Shown: positions 45,021-53,220 of the stretch, in pieces
Position numbering within the stretch: position 1 is the stretch's first letter
Layout of the letters: each line of letters starts with the position of its first letter
Origin: Planctomycetota bacterium
Lineage (GTDB): Bacteria; Planctomycetota; UBA1135
Reading direction: 5' to 3'
Length of the DNA stretch: 64,000 bases
NCBI GenBank assembly: GCA_004295085.1
Contig: SHNF01000002.1
Span: 248,001-312,000, forward strand
Notes under the pieces: model-generated
What the model was told of the DNA's origin: nothing
The model's input: the letters and a program-made list of their open reading frames with translations, nothing else
The model's database searches: none
Made by a program: the position numbers and the translations under genes

Positions 45021-47639
45021 CTAACGGGCGTCGTAGGGCGGCGACGACGGCGCACAGGGCTGTTGTTCGCCGGGACTTCCGGCTCCGGCCGGATCCAGTC
45101 CCAGGCGGATGTCGGCAATGCGTCCGGCGCCGTCCACACGGACCGTGGTCGGCCAGCAGCACACGCCGAAGCGGCGGGACAGCAGCCGCTGCGGGTCGGG
45201 GACGAGCCGCAGGGAGGGATCGAGCTGCGCCAGGGTGCGGGCGGCGAGCTCCGGGTCCTCGCCGTCGTTCACGCACAGGAGCAGCGGGCCGCGGCCGTTC
45301 TGCCCGCGCCCGGCAGCGGCGGCGCGCCGCAGCTCCTCCAGCGAAGGCTCCGACCAGCTGGTCCAGAAAACGACTTGGGCCTCGCGCCCGCCCATCTTGC
45401 GCAGGCTGAGCACCAGCCCGCTGCCGCAGGGGAAGAAGATGTCCGGCGCGAGCTCGCCGAGGCCGAAGCCGAGCCCCAATTGGGTGCGCCGCGGCGGGCG
45501 CGGATTGCCGTTCGGCAACCCGGCAAGAACCTTGATCAGCTCGTCGGCGCGCAGGGGGCCGCGGGCGCGGAAGACCTCCTTGCCGCCGGGCCCGAGGATC
45601 ACCGTGCCGGGCTCCGCCAGCCGGAAGCGCTCGCGCCAGCGCTTCTCCGGGTCGTGCGAGACCGCCAGACTGGGGACGGCGCGCAGGGAAGCCGGGACGC
45701 CGCGCCCGAGCTGCTCCGAGATCAGCGTCGCGAAGACCAACGGGCCGCGGCCATCGCGCGGCAGCGCCTTGCCGAGCGCGGCGATGCCGGCCTCGACGTC
45801 GGAGCCGGGATTGTGGACCAGCAGGAAGCCGCGGTTCTCGTTCCCGCCGGACAGGGAGTGCGGGCGGAAGGAGCTCCAGGGGTCGATGGCGGCCAGCGCG
45901 CCGCCCTGGCCGTCGGGCACCAGCACGGGCAGCCTGTCGGTCTCGAGGTGGTCGAGGCTGGCCACGACCACGGAAAGCGCGCAGACGCGGGCGGAAACGG
46001 TGGCCGGCGGGCCCTCGCCCGAGAGCACCTGGGTGCCCTGCACCTCGACGCACCAGACCTTCGGCGGCCAGCCGAGGTTCGAGAGATCGAAGCTGCTGCC
46101 GGCGAAGCGGGAGGCGGCCGCGCCGGTGTCCAGTAGCGGCCTGTCGCCGATCGTGGCGGCGCCGAGGTCGCCGTCGATGACCAGCTCCGGCTGGATCCGC
46201 GCGATGAAGCGGTGGTTCTCGGTGAGCTGGCGCTCGACCGCGCCGTCGCCGCGGACTTCGCGCCAGATGTAGCGGCGGATCGTTCCGCCCGGGATGAAGC
46301 TGTCGAAGGCGTTGAGCTCCAGCTCCACGGAGAGGACGTTGGTCGCGGCCGGCGACGCCGGAGTCTGCTTGTCCAGCCGCCGGAAGCTCGCCACCACCGG
46401 CGGCGCCGACCCGATGTCGACCGTGGCGGCCAGGATCACCGCGTCCGGGTCGATGGCGGCGCGCGTGAACTCCAGGCCGACGCCGCTGATCGCCAGCTCC
46501 TCCAGCAGGCCGCGCACGCTGTCGTCCACCAGCGTGTTCAGCTCGGCGTTGGCGGCGTCGATGACGGCGCCGGCGGAATCCTCGATGCCGTCGACGATGC
46601 GGCCCTCGAACAATCCGAAGATTACGCCCGGCAGGAACCCCTGGGTGATGTCCACGTCGGTGCCGGGAGCCAGGAACAGGGCCAGGCGACCCTGCTCCAC
46701 CTTGAGACCGAAGTTGAGGGTCAGGCGGAAGCGGTAGGAGCCGACGACGGACGCCGAGCCCGATCCGTCAACGCTGATGCGCAGCCGGCCCGGCTGCAGC
46801 TCGAGCCGCAGGCTGGGCGGATCCAGCTTGGCGCTGAAGCTCAGGCCGAGGCGGGAGCCGCTGACGGCGACGGTGCTCAACGGTCCCTGCGCGTTCTCGA
46901 AGAGCACCCGGGTCAGGAACTCGCGGCCGATGGCGACCCCAGCCTGGTCCTGCGGCGCCAGGAAGATCTCGGTGACGCCGGCCGGGCTCGGCGGCGGGCC
47001 CTGCAAGTCGCCGAGGCCGAGCAGCAGGCCGAAGGCGGAGAGGGCGCCCTGCTGCAGCGTCTTGAAGTCGAGGTCGCGCACGGCGAAGCCGCCGGCCTCG
47101 AGGCTGCCGACGTGCAACTGCACCGGCGCGATCGACTGCGCCACGATGGCGGGCACCGCCGCCTCGACCAGCGCCACGTCCTCGGCGCTGGCGCCCGAGC
47201 CCGCGGCCGGCTGGAAGCGGGCCTGGATGCCGTTCAGCCCGACCTGGATCAGCAGCTCGCCCTGGCACTGGACCACGCTCAGGCCCACGGTGAGGGAGAG
47301 CGTGCCGTGCAGGAACTCGGGCGCGGGGTCGCTGCCGAAGGCGCGCTGGAACCAGGAAAAGATGTCCATCGAGACCGTCACGCGCGTGCCGTCCGATCCC
47401 GCCGGCACCGTGACCGAGGGCGTCGAGACCTGGATCTCGAGGTGCCCGCGCAGGTTGCGGCCGGCGATCGGTCCGTTCAGCGGCAGGTTCACAGAAGTGC
47501 TGTGCATCAGGTGCGGGCCCGGCGCGGGCAGGCCGGGCGGCGGATTGCCCTTGCGGTGGATGGCGGCCAGCAGGCGGTCGGCGCCGTCGGGAGCAATCTG
47601 GATCACCGCGTCGTAGGCGCCCGTCCAGCGATTGACCAT
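45021..47639 (-). CDS. Large beta-rich protein with a thioredoxin-like C-terminus
   Basis: This 872-residue protein is read from the ATG at 47639, with GAGAGGAA upstream. The first ~580 residues are beta-rich (VNRWTGAYDAVIQIAPDGAD, LRGHLEIQVSTPSV) and in style like the 1501-aa protein at 23380, possibly TULIP/AsmA-like. The last ~280 resemble two thioredoxin/TlpA-like units (VFWTSWSEPSLEELRR, then FGVCCWPTTVRVDGAGRI). The CxxC site is replaced by SWSE, so disulfide chemistry there is unlikely. It has no signal peptide. It lies 16 bases downstream of the lgt-like gene, suggesting one transcript with lspA and lgt. Confidence 0.55.
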   Translation of the reverse strand: MVNRWTGAYDAVIQIAPDGADRLLAAIHRKGNPPPGLPAPGPHLMHSTSVNLPLNGPIAGRNLRGHLEIQVSTPSVTVPAGSDGTRVTVSMDIFSWFQRAFGSDPAPEFLHGTLSLTVGLSVVQCQGELLIQVGLNGIQARFQPAAGSGASAEDVALVEAAVPAIVAQSIAPVQLHVGSLEAGGFAVRDLDFKTLQQGALSAFGLLLGLGDLQGPPPSPAGVTEIFLAPQDQAGVAIGREFLTRVLFENAQGPLSTVAVSGSRLGLSFSAKLDPPSLRLELQPGRLRISVDGSGSASVVGSYRFRLTLNFGLKVEQGRLALFLAPGTDVDITQGFLPGVIFGLFEGRIVDGIEDSAGAVIDAANAELNTLVDDSVRGLLEELAISGVGLEFTRAAIDPDAVILAATVDIGSAPPVVASFRRLDKQTPASPAATNVLSVELELNAFDSFIPGGTIRRYIWREVRGDGAVERQLTENHRFIARIQPELVIDGDLGAATIGDRPLLDTGAAASRFAGSSFDLSNLGWPPKVWCVEVQGTQVLSGEGPPATVSARVCALSVVVASLDHLETDRLPVLVPDGQGGALAAIDPWSSFRPHSLSGGNENRGFLLVHNPGSDVEAGIAALGKALPRDGRGPLVFATLISEQLGRGVPASLRAVPSLAVSHDPEKRWRERFRLAEPGTVILGPGGKEVFRARGPLRADELIKVLAGLPNGNPRPPRRTQLGLGFGLGELAPDIFFPCGSGLVLSLRKMGGREAQVVFWTSWSEPSLEELRRAAAAGRGQNGRGPLLLCVNDGEDPELAARTLAQLDPSLRLVPDPQRLLSRRFGVCCWPTTVRVDGAGRIADIRLGLDPAGAGSPGEQQPCAPSSPPYDAR

Positions 47640-47655
47640 GGGGATACCGTTCCTC

Positions 47656-49233
47656 TCAGGGGAGCTCGAAGCAACGGAGGGTAGTCAGAGTATTCGGCGG
47701 ATCCGCCGCCACGGCACGGAAGGCGACCTCCTCGCCGGGAGCGTCATGGTCCCCGCCGCACTGCCCGATCCGCGTGATGGCTCCCTGGCGCGCGACCGTG
47801 CAGGTGGCGCGATAGAAGCCCGCCGTGGCCTCCGACCCGGCCTGGAAGCCTTGCAGCGCACCCACGGGCCCTACGAAAGGCAAATCCGTGGTGGTGACGC
47901 CCTCGCCGAACTGGCCCTCCAGCTCCATGGTCGCTGTGAAGGGCCCCGTGCCGCCGACGTCGGGCACCGCGACACCCAGGACCAGGGACTGCGGCACGGC
48001 CGCCTGGAAGACCAGCCTGGGATTCAGGACCCCGGTGGCGTCCCCCGCCGGAGCCTCGAACAGCACCACCAGGTCCGGCGCGTTCACCTCGCCGCTGGCT
48101 TCGCTCACCCTCTCCTCCACTCCGTTCCGCCGGACCGTGCAGGTGGCGACAAAGGAGCCTTCCGCGACATCCAGGGTGATGCCGAAGGCCACGCGACCGT
48201 CGTCCAGCGGCAGGGCCGTGGTCAGATCGAACGGAGACGCGGCGAGCTCAGTGTCGAACCGCACGAGCTTCATCTCCGCCGTGACCTCGCCCACCGGCCC
48301 CGGCACGGTGGCGCCAAGGCGGACGCGGTGGATGATGGGGTCGTCGAGGGTGAAGATGAGATCGCAGCCGAGGAAGCGGAAAAGGTAGAGGACCGGCAGC
48401 AGCAGCAGGCCCGAGGCGAAGAGGTGCGCCGAGCTGGCGGATGCCGGCGCTGCGGCGCCAAGACGCGCCGGCTCACCGCCCAGCGACCAGCCGGCCGTCA
48501 GACCGATCAGGGATGCGGCGAGAAGGCCCAAGGACATCCACTGAAAGGCGCCAAGCCCTGCCACGACCGGTGCGCGCCGCTCGCGCAGCCGCTCCAGCAG
48601 GAAGCGCCCCACGGCATAGCCGCTCGCCACGAACAGGAAGACGGCCCCGGGGAACGGTGACACGTTCCACAGCAACACCGCGAGCAGCAGCAGAACCCCG
48701 CCTAGCAACGCCTCGAAGACCGGATTCGGCAGGCGCCGCTCCACGACTCCACGCGCGTTGCGCAGTCGGATTCCAAGGAGACCATGGGTCTGCCGCCCCG
48801 CGCAGCAGCCGTTCAGGAGGCAGCCCAGCCGCGTCAGGATCATCCCGGCCAGGATGGCGACCGCCCCGACGTCCCAGAAGGCCCCAAACGGCAGGCCCAT
48901 CCAGCGCAGCAGCGGCGCCGACAGCAGGAGCGCCGGCGGAAGCGCGCCATACATCGCCGCGCCCCCATGCTCCACGCGCAGGATCTCTGCCGGCCGGGCG
49001 CGGAAGTGGGACCAATGCAGAGCTACGACCAGCGCCCGGGCCCCCACCAGGCATACCGGGATCAGCAAGACCATCGCCGTGACGGTGCGGACGGGATCGA
49101 GCCCGGCTCGGCGCGCCATCGCGTCCGCGGCGACGAGCGCCGCGAGCAGGCCCACGTAGAGCAGGACCGCGTACCAGGGGAAACGCCGGCGCGGGAGCGC
49201 GGGACGCAGCGGATGCATGTGCAAAGGGGTCAT
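47656..49233 (-). CDS. lgt: Lgt-like diacylglyceryl transferase with extra C-terminal domain
   Basis: This 525-residue protein is read from the ATG at 49233. A TTG at 49245 overlapping lspA is possible. Residues ~18-280 form about seven membrane helices with Lgt motifs: EHGGAAMYGALP (His89), FWDVGAVAILAGMILTRLGC (Asp121, Arg135) and NGCCAG (Asn141). Lgt attaches diacylglycerol to the lipobox cysteine of prelipoproteins. The NGCC-type loop differs from E. coli Lgt. After the last helix ~240 residues of extracytoplasmic beta-domain follow (VPGPVGEVTAEMKLVRFD...), which ordinary Lgt lacks. It may be an accessory Lgt with a substrate-guiding domain. Confidence 0.7.
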   Translation of the reverse strand: MTPLHMHPLRPALPRRRFPWYAVLLYVGLLAALVAADAMARRAGLDPVRTVTAMVLLIPVCLVGARALVVALHWSHFRARPAEILRVEHGGAAMYGALPPALLLSAPLLRWMGLPFGAFWDVGAVAILAGMILTRLGCLLNGCCAGRQTHGLLGIRLRNARGVVERRLPNPVFEALLGGVLLLLAVLLWNVSPFPGAVFLFVASGYAVGRFLLERLRERRAPVVAGLGAFQWMSLGLLAASLIGLTAGWSLGGEPARLGAAAPASASSAHLFASGLLLLPVLYLFRFLGCDLIFTLDDPIIHRVRLGATVPGPVGEVTAEMKLVRFDTELAASPFDLTTALPLDDGRVAFGITLDVAEGSFVATCTVRRNGVEERVSEASGEVNAPDLVVLFEAPAGDATGVLNPRLVFQAAVPQSLVLGVAVPDVGGTGPFTATMELEGQFGEGVTTTDLPFVGPVGALQGFQAGSEATAGFYRATCTVARQGAITRIGQCGGDHDAPGEEVAFRAVAADPPNTLTTLRCFELP

Positions 49234-49241
49234 CAGGGGAA

Positions 49242-49679
49242 TCAAGCCTCCGCTGCAGCAATTGCGTACGACCCCAGGACCGCCAGGAGCCCCAGCACGA
49301 TCGCGGCGTCGGCCACGTTGAAGACGCTGAGCCGTCCCAGTCTCAGGAAGTCCAGGACCGCCCCGTGCCGGAGGCGGTCATAGAGGTTGCCGAGCGCGCC
49401 CCCCAGGGCGGCGCCGAGCCCGACTTGTGTCGCGCGCCCGCTCAGCGGGTCGATCTGGACCAGCAGCAGCGCCGCGGCAAGGCCAAGTCCAATGGCCAGC
49501 AGCCACGCGGCCGGCGACCCCCCCGGCCATGTCCAGGGATGCGCGTTGCGCACCGGCTGGATGCTGAACAGGCCCACCAGGGACGCGCGGCCTCCCAGGC
49601 CGGGTCGCTGCAGCGCGAGCCACTTCGCCGCGCGGTCCAGCGCGAAAACGGCCACCAGCATCGAGAACAGTGCCGCCAT
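49242..49679 (-). CDS. lspA: Signal peptidase II (LspA)
   Basis: This 145-residue membrane aspartyl protease has four hydrophobic helices. The conserved block GGALGNLYDRLRHGAVLDF carries the first catalytic Asp (Asp110), and FNVADAAI the second (Asp124). The loop between them is ~5 residues shorter than usual. The normally conserved NxGA loop reads RNAHPWTW, so substrate preference may differ. It cleaves signal peptides from diacylglyceryl-modified prelipoproteins, directly after Lgt. Its stop overlaps the alternative lgt start, and the gene pair is clearly coupled. Confidence 0.82.
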   Translation of the reverse strand: MAALFSMLVAVFALDRAAKWLALQRPGLGGRASLVGLFSIQPVRNAHPWTWPGGSPAAWLLAIGLGLAAALLLVQIDPLSGRATQVGLGAALGGALGNLYDRLRHGAVLDFLRLGRLSVFNVADAAIVLGLLAVLGSYAIAAAEA

Positions 49680-49740
49680 GGAACGGGGGCTCAGAGCGAC
49701 CGGGATACTGTAGCCCTGCCCCTCGCCAGGAGCGCTGTTC

Positions 49741-50121
49741 CTAGCCGGCCTGGTGGAGGCCGAGGACGTTACCGCCCGGATCCTTGATCCACGCCCCCCG
49801 GTGCCCGTCCATGGTGGCGACCCCGTCCACAGTCTTGATTCCCGGCAGGTCGTACTCCTCGAACTTCACGCCTTTCTTGCGGAGCGCCGCCATTTCCCGC
49901 GCCAGGTTGGTCACCTCGAAGGTGGCGGCGGTGTCCTCGGACTTCTTCGAGCCGGACTCGAACACCGAGATGGTGGTGCCCTTGCCGGCCCGGAACTCCA
50001 GGAAGCCCTCCTTCACCGATCCGGCCACGCGCTTGAGGCCGAGCTTCTTCGTGTAGAAGCTGAGGGCGGTCTTGAGGCCACGGTAGGGCAGGGTGGCGGA
50101 GACGTGCGACTTCGACAGCAT
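49741..50121 (-). CDS. VOC-family (glyoxalase/bleomycin-resistance-like) protein
   Basis: This 126-residue protein is read from the ATG at 50121. The frame upstream of it is shadow. It has the two beta-alpha-beta-beta-beta modules of the vicinal oxygen chelate fold: TLPYRGLKTALSFYTKKLGL at the start and HRGAWIKDPGGNVLGLHQAG at the end. Substrate and metal cannot be fixed. Only some of the usual His/Glu ligands are visible. It lies 61 bp upstream of lspA on the same strand. Confidence 0.78.
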   Translation of the reverse strand: MLSKSHVSATLPYRGLKTALSFYTKKLGLKRVAGSVKEGFLEFRAGKGTTISVFESGSKKSEDTAATFEVTNLAREMAALRKKGVKFEEYDLPGIKTVDGVATMDGHRGAWIKDPGGNVLGLHQAG

Positions 50122-50186
50122 GAGGACCTCCGGGTTTCTGCCTCCTACGGCGACTCGTCGTACTCGGCGGCGCAAATCCCAGCCCC

Positions 50187-50340
50187 AGAGGTACGGCAGG
50201 TGATCCTGCTGCGCAAGTTGATCAACCTGTCGCGGACCGAGATCGCGCGGGAGATGAACCGCAGCGAGGACGCCGTGACCGCGCTGCTCGGCCGCGCCCT
50301 CGCGCGACTCCGTGAGCTCCTGGAAGCGCCTCCGCAGTGA
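50187..50340 (+). pseudogene. Remnant of an ECF sigma factor (region 4)
   Basis: The plus strand encodes VRQVILLRKLINLSRTEIA followed by MNRSEDAVTALLGRALARLR, then a stop. This is region 4.2 of ECF sigma factors. Region 2 and any start are missing. It is antisense-adjacent to the VOC gene start. Confidence 0.6.
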
Positions 50341-50404
50341 CTCGAGCCTCCAGGACGCGCGCGTGCGTGCCGTTAGAGGCTCATCGCGTTGGTCTTGGCG
50401 CCTT

Positions 50405-51778
50405 TCATGGGCCAGCCGTGGCCAGCAGCGCGTTCGAGGCGGCGGCGCCCTGGATCGCCGCGGGGTCGTACAGCCAGGCCTGGGCGAAGATGCGGAAGCC
50501 GGAAGGCAGCGGCGGCAGGCCCGCTTCGACGAATTGCGCCCGGCCGGAGACGTCAGTGCGGAACGGGATCCGATGGTCCGCGCGCGGTACGAGCGTACCG
50601 CCGTGGAACGGGCGCAGCAGCGGCGCGAAACCGATGATCCAGGAGCCTTGCGCGTCGGATCGGGCATTCGCCAGGCTCAGGGTGAGGGTTGTGCCGGCAA
50701 GCAGTGATCCTGCCCCCGTCATGGACGGGAAGCCACTGCTCCCGGCCAGCGCGTAGCCCAGATCCGTCCACGGCGCGGGAGGCTCGAGGATGAAGCCCCA
50801 GTTCGGGCCCCACACGGCCCCGTAGAAGCCGCGCCCGATGATGACGCCGGTTTCGCTGATGTCCGTGGCCTCGGTCATCTGGTAGCCGCCAGTGTCGAAG
50901 AGGTCGTTGAGGTCGACCATGCCCGCGGCGGGATCCCACAGGAACGCGCGGTTCTCGTTGGCCCCGGTCAGCGCCGATCCGACCACGCGTCCGGCGTTGT
51001 CGATGGCCTTGGGACGCACGTACAGAGTGGACCCGCCCTCGAGGCCGGGAAGGAAGGTGAATCCGGTGACGGGGTGCCAGACGAAGGCCTCGTGCGCGCT
51101 GCCGTGGCTGGCGGTGCCCACGACCATCCCGAGCTCGTTCACGTCCACCGCCTCGCTCCAGGGGCCGCCCAGCAGGTCGTTGAAGCTGGACCAGGCTCCG
51201 GTCTGCAAGTCCACGACGAAGCCGTCCGAGGATCCCGAGGTCGGCCTGCTGTTGCCGACGGCGGTGTGTCCGGCGTTGACGCGATCCAGGCTGGAGGCGG
51301 CCGGGATGAAAATGCTGCGGCTGCCGTTGACCGGGTCCCAGACCAGGATGCCGCTCGACGTGCCGGAGTTGTTGGCCCAGCCCACCGCCGTGAGCGCGTC
51401 GTTGAGGTCGTACAGCGCGGTGTCGCCGGCGCCGTTGAGGGGCGGGATCTGGATCGTGGTCCCGTCGGCCAGGTAGATGACGCCTGGATAGCCCCGGGCC
51501 ACGATCATGTCCCCGACGTTGTTGGTACGCGGCACCGGCAAGTACCCGGGCAGCAGGCGCAGGCCCGCGCTCGCGGTCCATTCGAAGGTCTGCGCCACGC
51601 CGGCCTCCAGCGTGCCGCCGACCACGCGCCCCCAGTCGCTGATGTCGGTGCAGTAGCTCTCGGACAGGGGCGAACCGCCGTTCGGTTCGATCACCGTCAA
51701 GCGGTACCCGGACTGTGCCGAGACGTCGGGAGGCTGGAGGGCGGGAAGGAGGAGTGCAAGCAGTGCGGGAGCGAGCAT
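50405..51778 (-). CDS. Secreted HAF-repeat protein (downstream copy)
   Basis: This 457-residue protein is read from the ATG at 51778 (MLAPALLALLLPALQ signal peptide). The body consists of HAF-type repeats, each with an 'afvW' and 'mvDLn' element: FEWTASAGLRLLPG, FVWHPVTGFTFLPG, FLWDPAAGMVDLNDL, and DISETGVIIG between them. They probably form a propeller. The C-terminal ~110 residues are the shared secreted-protein beta-domain (FRTDVSGRAQFVEAGLPPL ... DPAAIQGAAASNALL). It is a tandem duplicate of 51844-53211 and is cotranscribed with it. Function unknown, likely extracellular. Confidence 0.75.
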   Translation of the reverse strand: MLAPALLALLLPALQPPDVSAQSGYRLTVIEPNGGSPLSESYCTDISDWGRVVGGTLEAGVAQTFEWTASAGLRLLPGYLPVPRTNNVGDMIVARGYPGVIYLADGTTIQIPPLNGAGDTALYDLNDALTAVGWANNSGTSSGILVWDPVNGSRSIFIPAASSLDRVNAGHTAVGNSRPTSGSSDGFVVDLQTGAWSSFNDLLGGPWSEAVDVNELGMVVGTASHGSAHEAFVWHPVTGFTFLPGLEGGSTLYVRPKAIDNAGRVVGSALTGANENRAFLWDPAAGMVDLNDLFDTGGYQMTEATDISETGVIIGRGFYGAVWGPNWGFILEPPAPWTDLGYALAGSSGFPSMTGAGSLLAGTTLTLSLANARSDAQGSWIIGFAPLLRPFHGGTLVPRADHRIPFRTDVSGRAQFVEAGLPPLPSGFRIFAQAWLYDPAAIQGAAASNALLATAGP

Positions 51779-51843
51779 GGACAAGTCTCAGCGGGCAGCA
51801 GTGGAGGCGGGGCCGACCAGCAGGAAGCCGGCCGATGGCACTG

Positions 51844-53211
51844 CTAGGGTGCGGTGGCGAGCAGCGCGTTCGAGGCCGCCGCGCCCTGGATTCCGGCCGG
51901 GTCGTTCAGCCAGGCCTGGGCGTAGATGCGGAAGCCGGACGGAAGCTGCGGCAGGCCGGCCTGCACGAACAGCGCCCGGCCGTCCGCGTCGGTCTGCAGC
52001 GGGATCCGATGGTCCGCGCGCGGCACCAGGGTGCCGCCGTGGAACGGGCGCAGGAGCGGCGCGAAGCCGATGATCCAGGCTCCGCTGGCGCGGGCGCGGG
52101 CGTTGGACAATTCCAGCGTCAGCGTGGTCCCGGCGATCAGCGATCCGGCGCCCAGCATGGAGGGAAGCCCGTTGCTGCCGGCCAGCGCGTGGCCCAAGTC
52201 GGTCCACGGCGCGGGCGGCTCGAGGATGTAGCCGCGGCTCGGGCCCCAGGTGGTGCCGTGGAAACCCTGGCCGATGATGACCCCGGTTTCACTGATGTCG
52301 CTGGCCCAGGTCATCTGGAAGCCGCCGGTGTCGAACAGGTCGTTGAGGTCGACCATACCCGTGGCGGGATCCCACAGGAACGCATGGTTCTCGGTGGCCC
52401 CGGTCAGCGCCGAGCCGACCACGCGCCCGGCGTTGTCGATGGCGCGGGGGCGCACGTAGGCGGCCGGGCCGCCGTCCAGGCCGGGCAGGAAGGTGAAGCC
52501 GGAGACCGGGTGCCAGACGAAGGCCTCGTGCCCCGCGGCGTGGCTCGCGGCGCCGGTCACCATGCCGAGATCATTCACGTCCACCACCTCGCTCCAGGGG
52601 CCGCCCAGCAGGCCGTTGAAGCTGGTCCAGGCTCCGGAAAGCACGTCCACGACGAAGCCATCCGAGGCTCCCGTGGTCGGCTGGATGTTGCCGATGGCGG
52701 CATGTCCGGCGTTGACCCGGTACAGGAAGGAGGCCGCCGGGATGTAGATGCTGCGGCTGCCCAGCACCGGGTCCCAGACCAGGATGCCGCTCGTGGTGCC
52801 GGTGTTGTTGGCCCAGCCCACGGCCGTCAGCGCGTCGTTGAAGTCGAACAGCGCCGTGTCGCCGGCGCCGTTCAGGGGCGGGATGGTGATCGTACTGCCG
52901 TCGGCACGATAGATCACGCCCGGAGTGCGGCCACCCGCGATCATGTCCCCCAGGTTGTTGACGCGCGATCCCGGCAGGTTCGTGGCCAGCAGGCGGACAC
53001 CTGTGGCTGCTGTCCACTCGAAGGTCTGGACTGCGCCGGCTTCGAGCGTGCGCCCGACCGCGCGCCCCCAGTCGCTGATGTCGGAACATGCGCTTTCGGA
53101 CAGCGGCGAGCCGCCGTTCGGCTCGATCACGGTCAGCCGGTACCCGGACTGCGGCGAGGCGGCAGGCAGGCAGGTCGGAAGGAGAAGCGCAAGGAATGTG
53201 GCGGTGAGCAT
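51844..53211 (-). CDS. Secreted HAF-repeat protein (upstream copy)
   Basis: This 455-residue tandem paralogue of the preceding protein matches almost segment by segment: QSGYRLTVIEPNGGSPLSES, NGAGDTALFDFNDALTAVGW, WDPATGMVDLNDLFDTGG, and the same C-terminal beta-domain ending SNALLATAP. The signal peptide is MLTATFLALLLPTCLPAA. The start lies 9 bases after the stop of the beta-helix gene, so the three genes form one operon. Several long antisense frames here are artefacts of GC-rich coding sequence. Confidence 0.78.
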   Translation of the reverse strand: MLTATFLALLLPTCLPAASPQSGYRLTVIEPNGGSPLSESACSDISDWGRAVGRTLEAGAVQTFEWTAATGVRLLATNLPGSRVNNLGDMIAGGRTPGVIYRADGSTITIPPLNGAGDTALFDFNDALTAVGWANNTGTTSGILVWDPVLGSRSIYIPAASFLYRVNAGHAAIGNIQPTTGASDGFVVDVLSGAWTSFNGLLGGPWSEVVDVNDLGMVTGAASHAAGHEAFVWHPVSGFTFLPGLDGGPAAYVRPRAIDNAGRVVGSALTGATENHAFLWDPATGMVDLNDLFDTGGFQMTWASDISETGVIIGQGFHGTTWGPSRGYILEPPAPWTDLGHALAGSNGLPSMLGAGSLIAGTTLTLELSNARARASGAWIIGFAPLLRPFHGGTLVPRADHRIPLQTDADGRALFVQAGLPQLPSGFRIYAQAWLNDPAGIQGAAASNALLATAP

Positions 53212-53220
53212 GGAGAGAAC

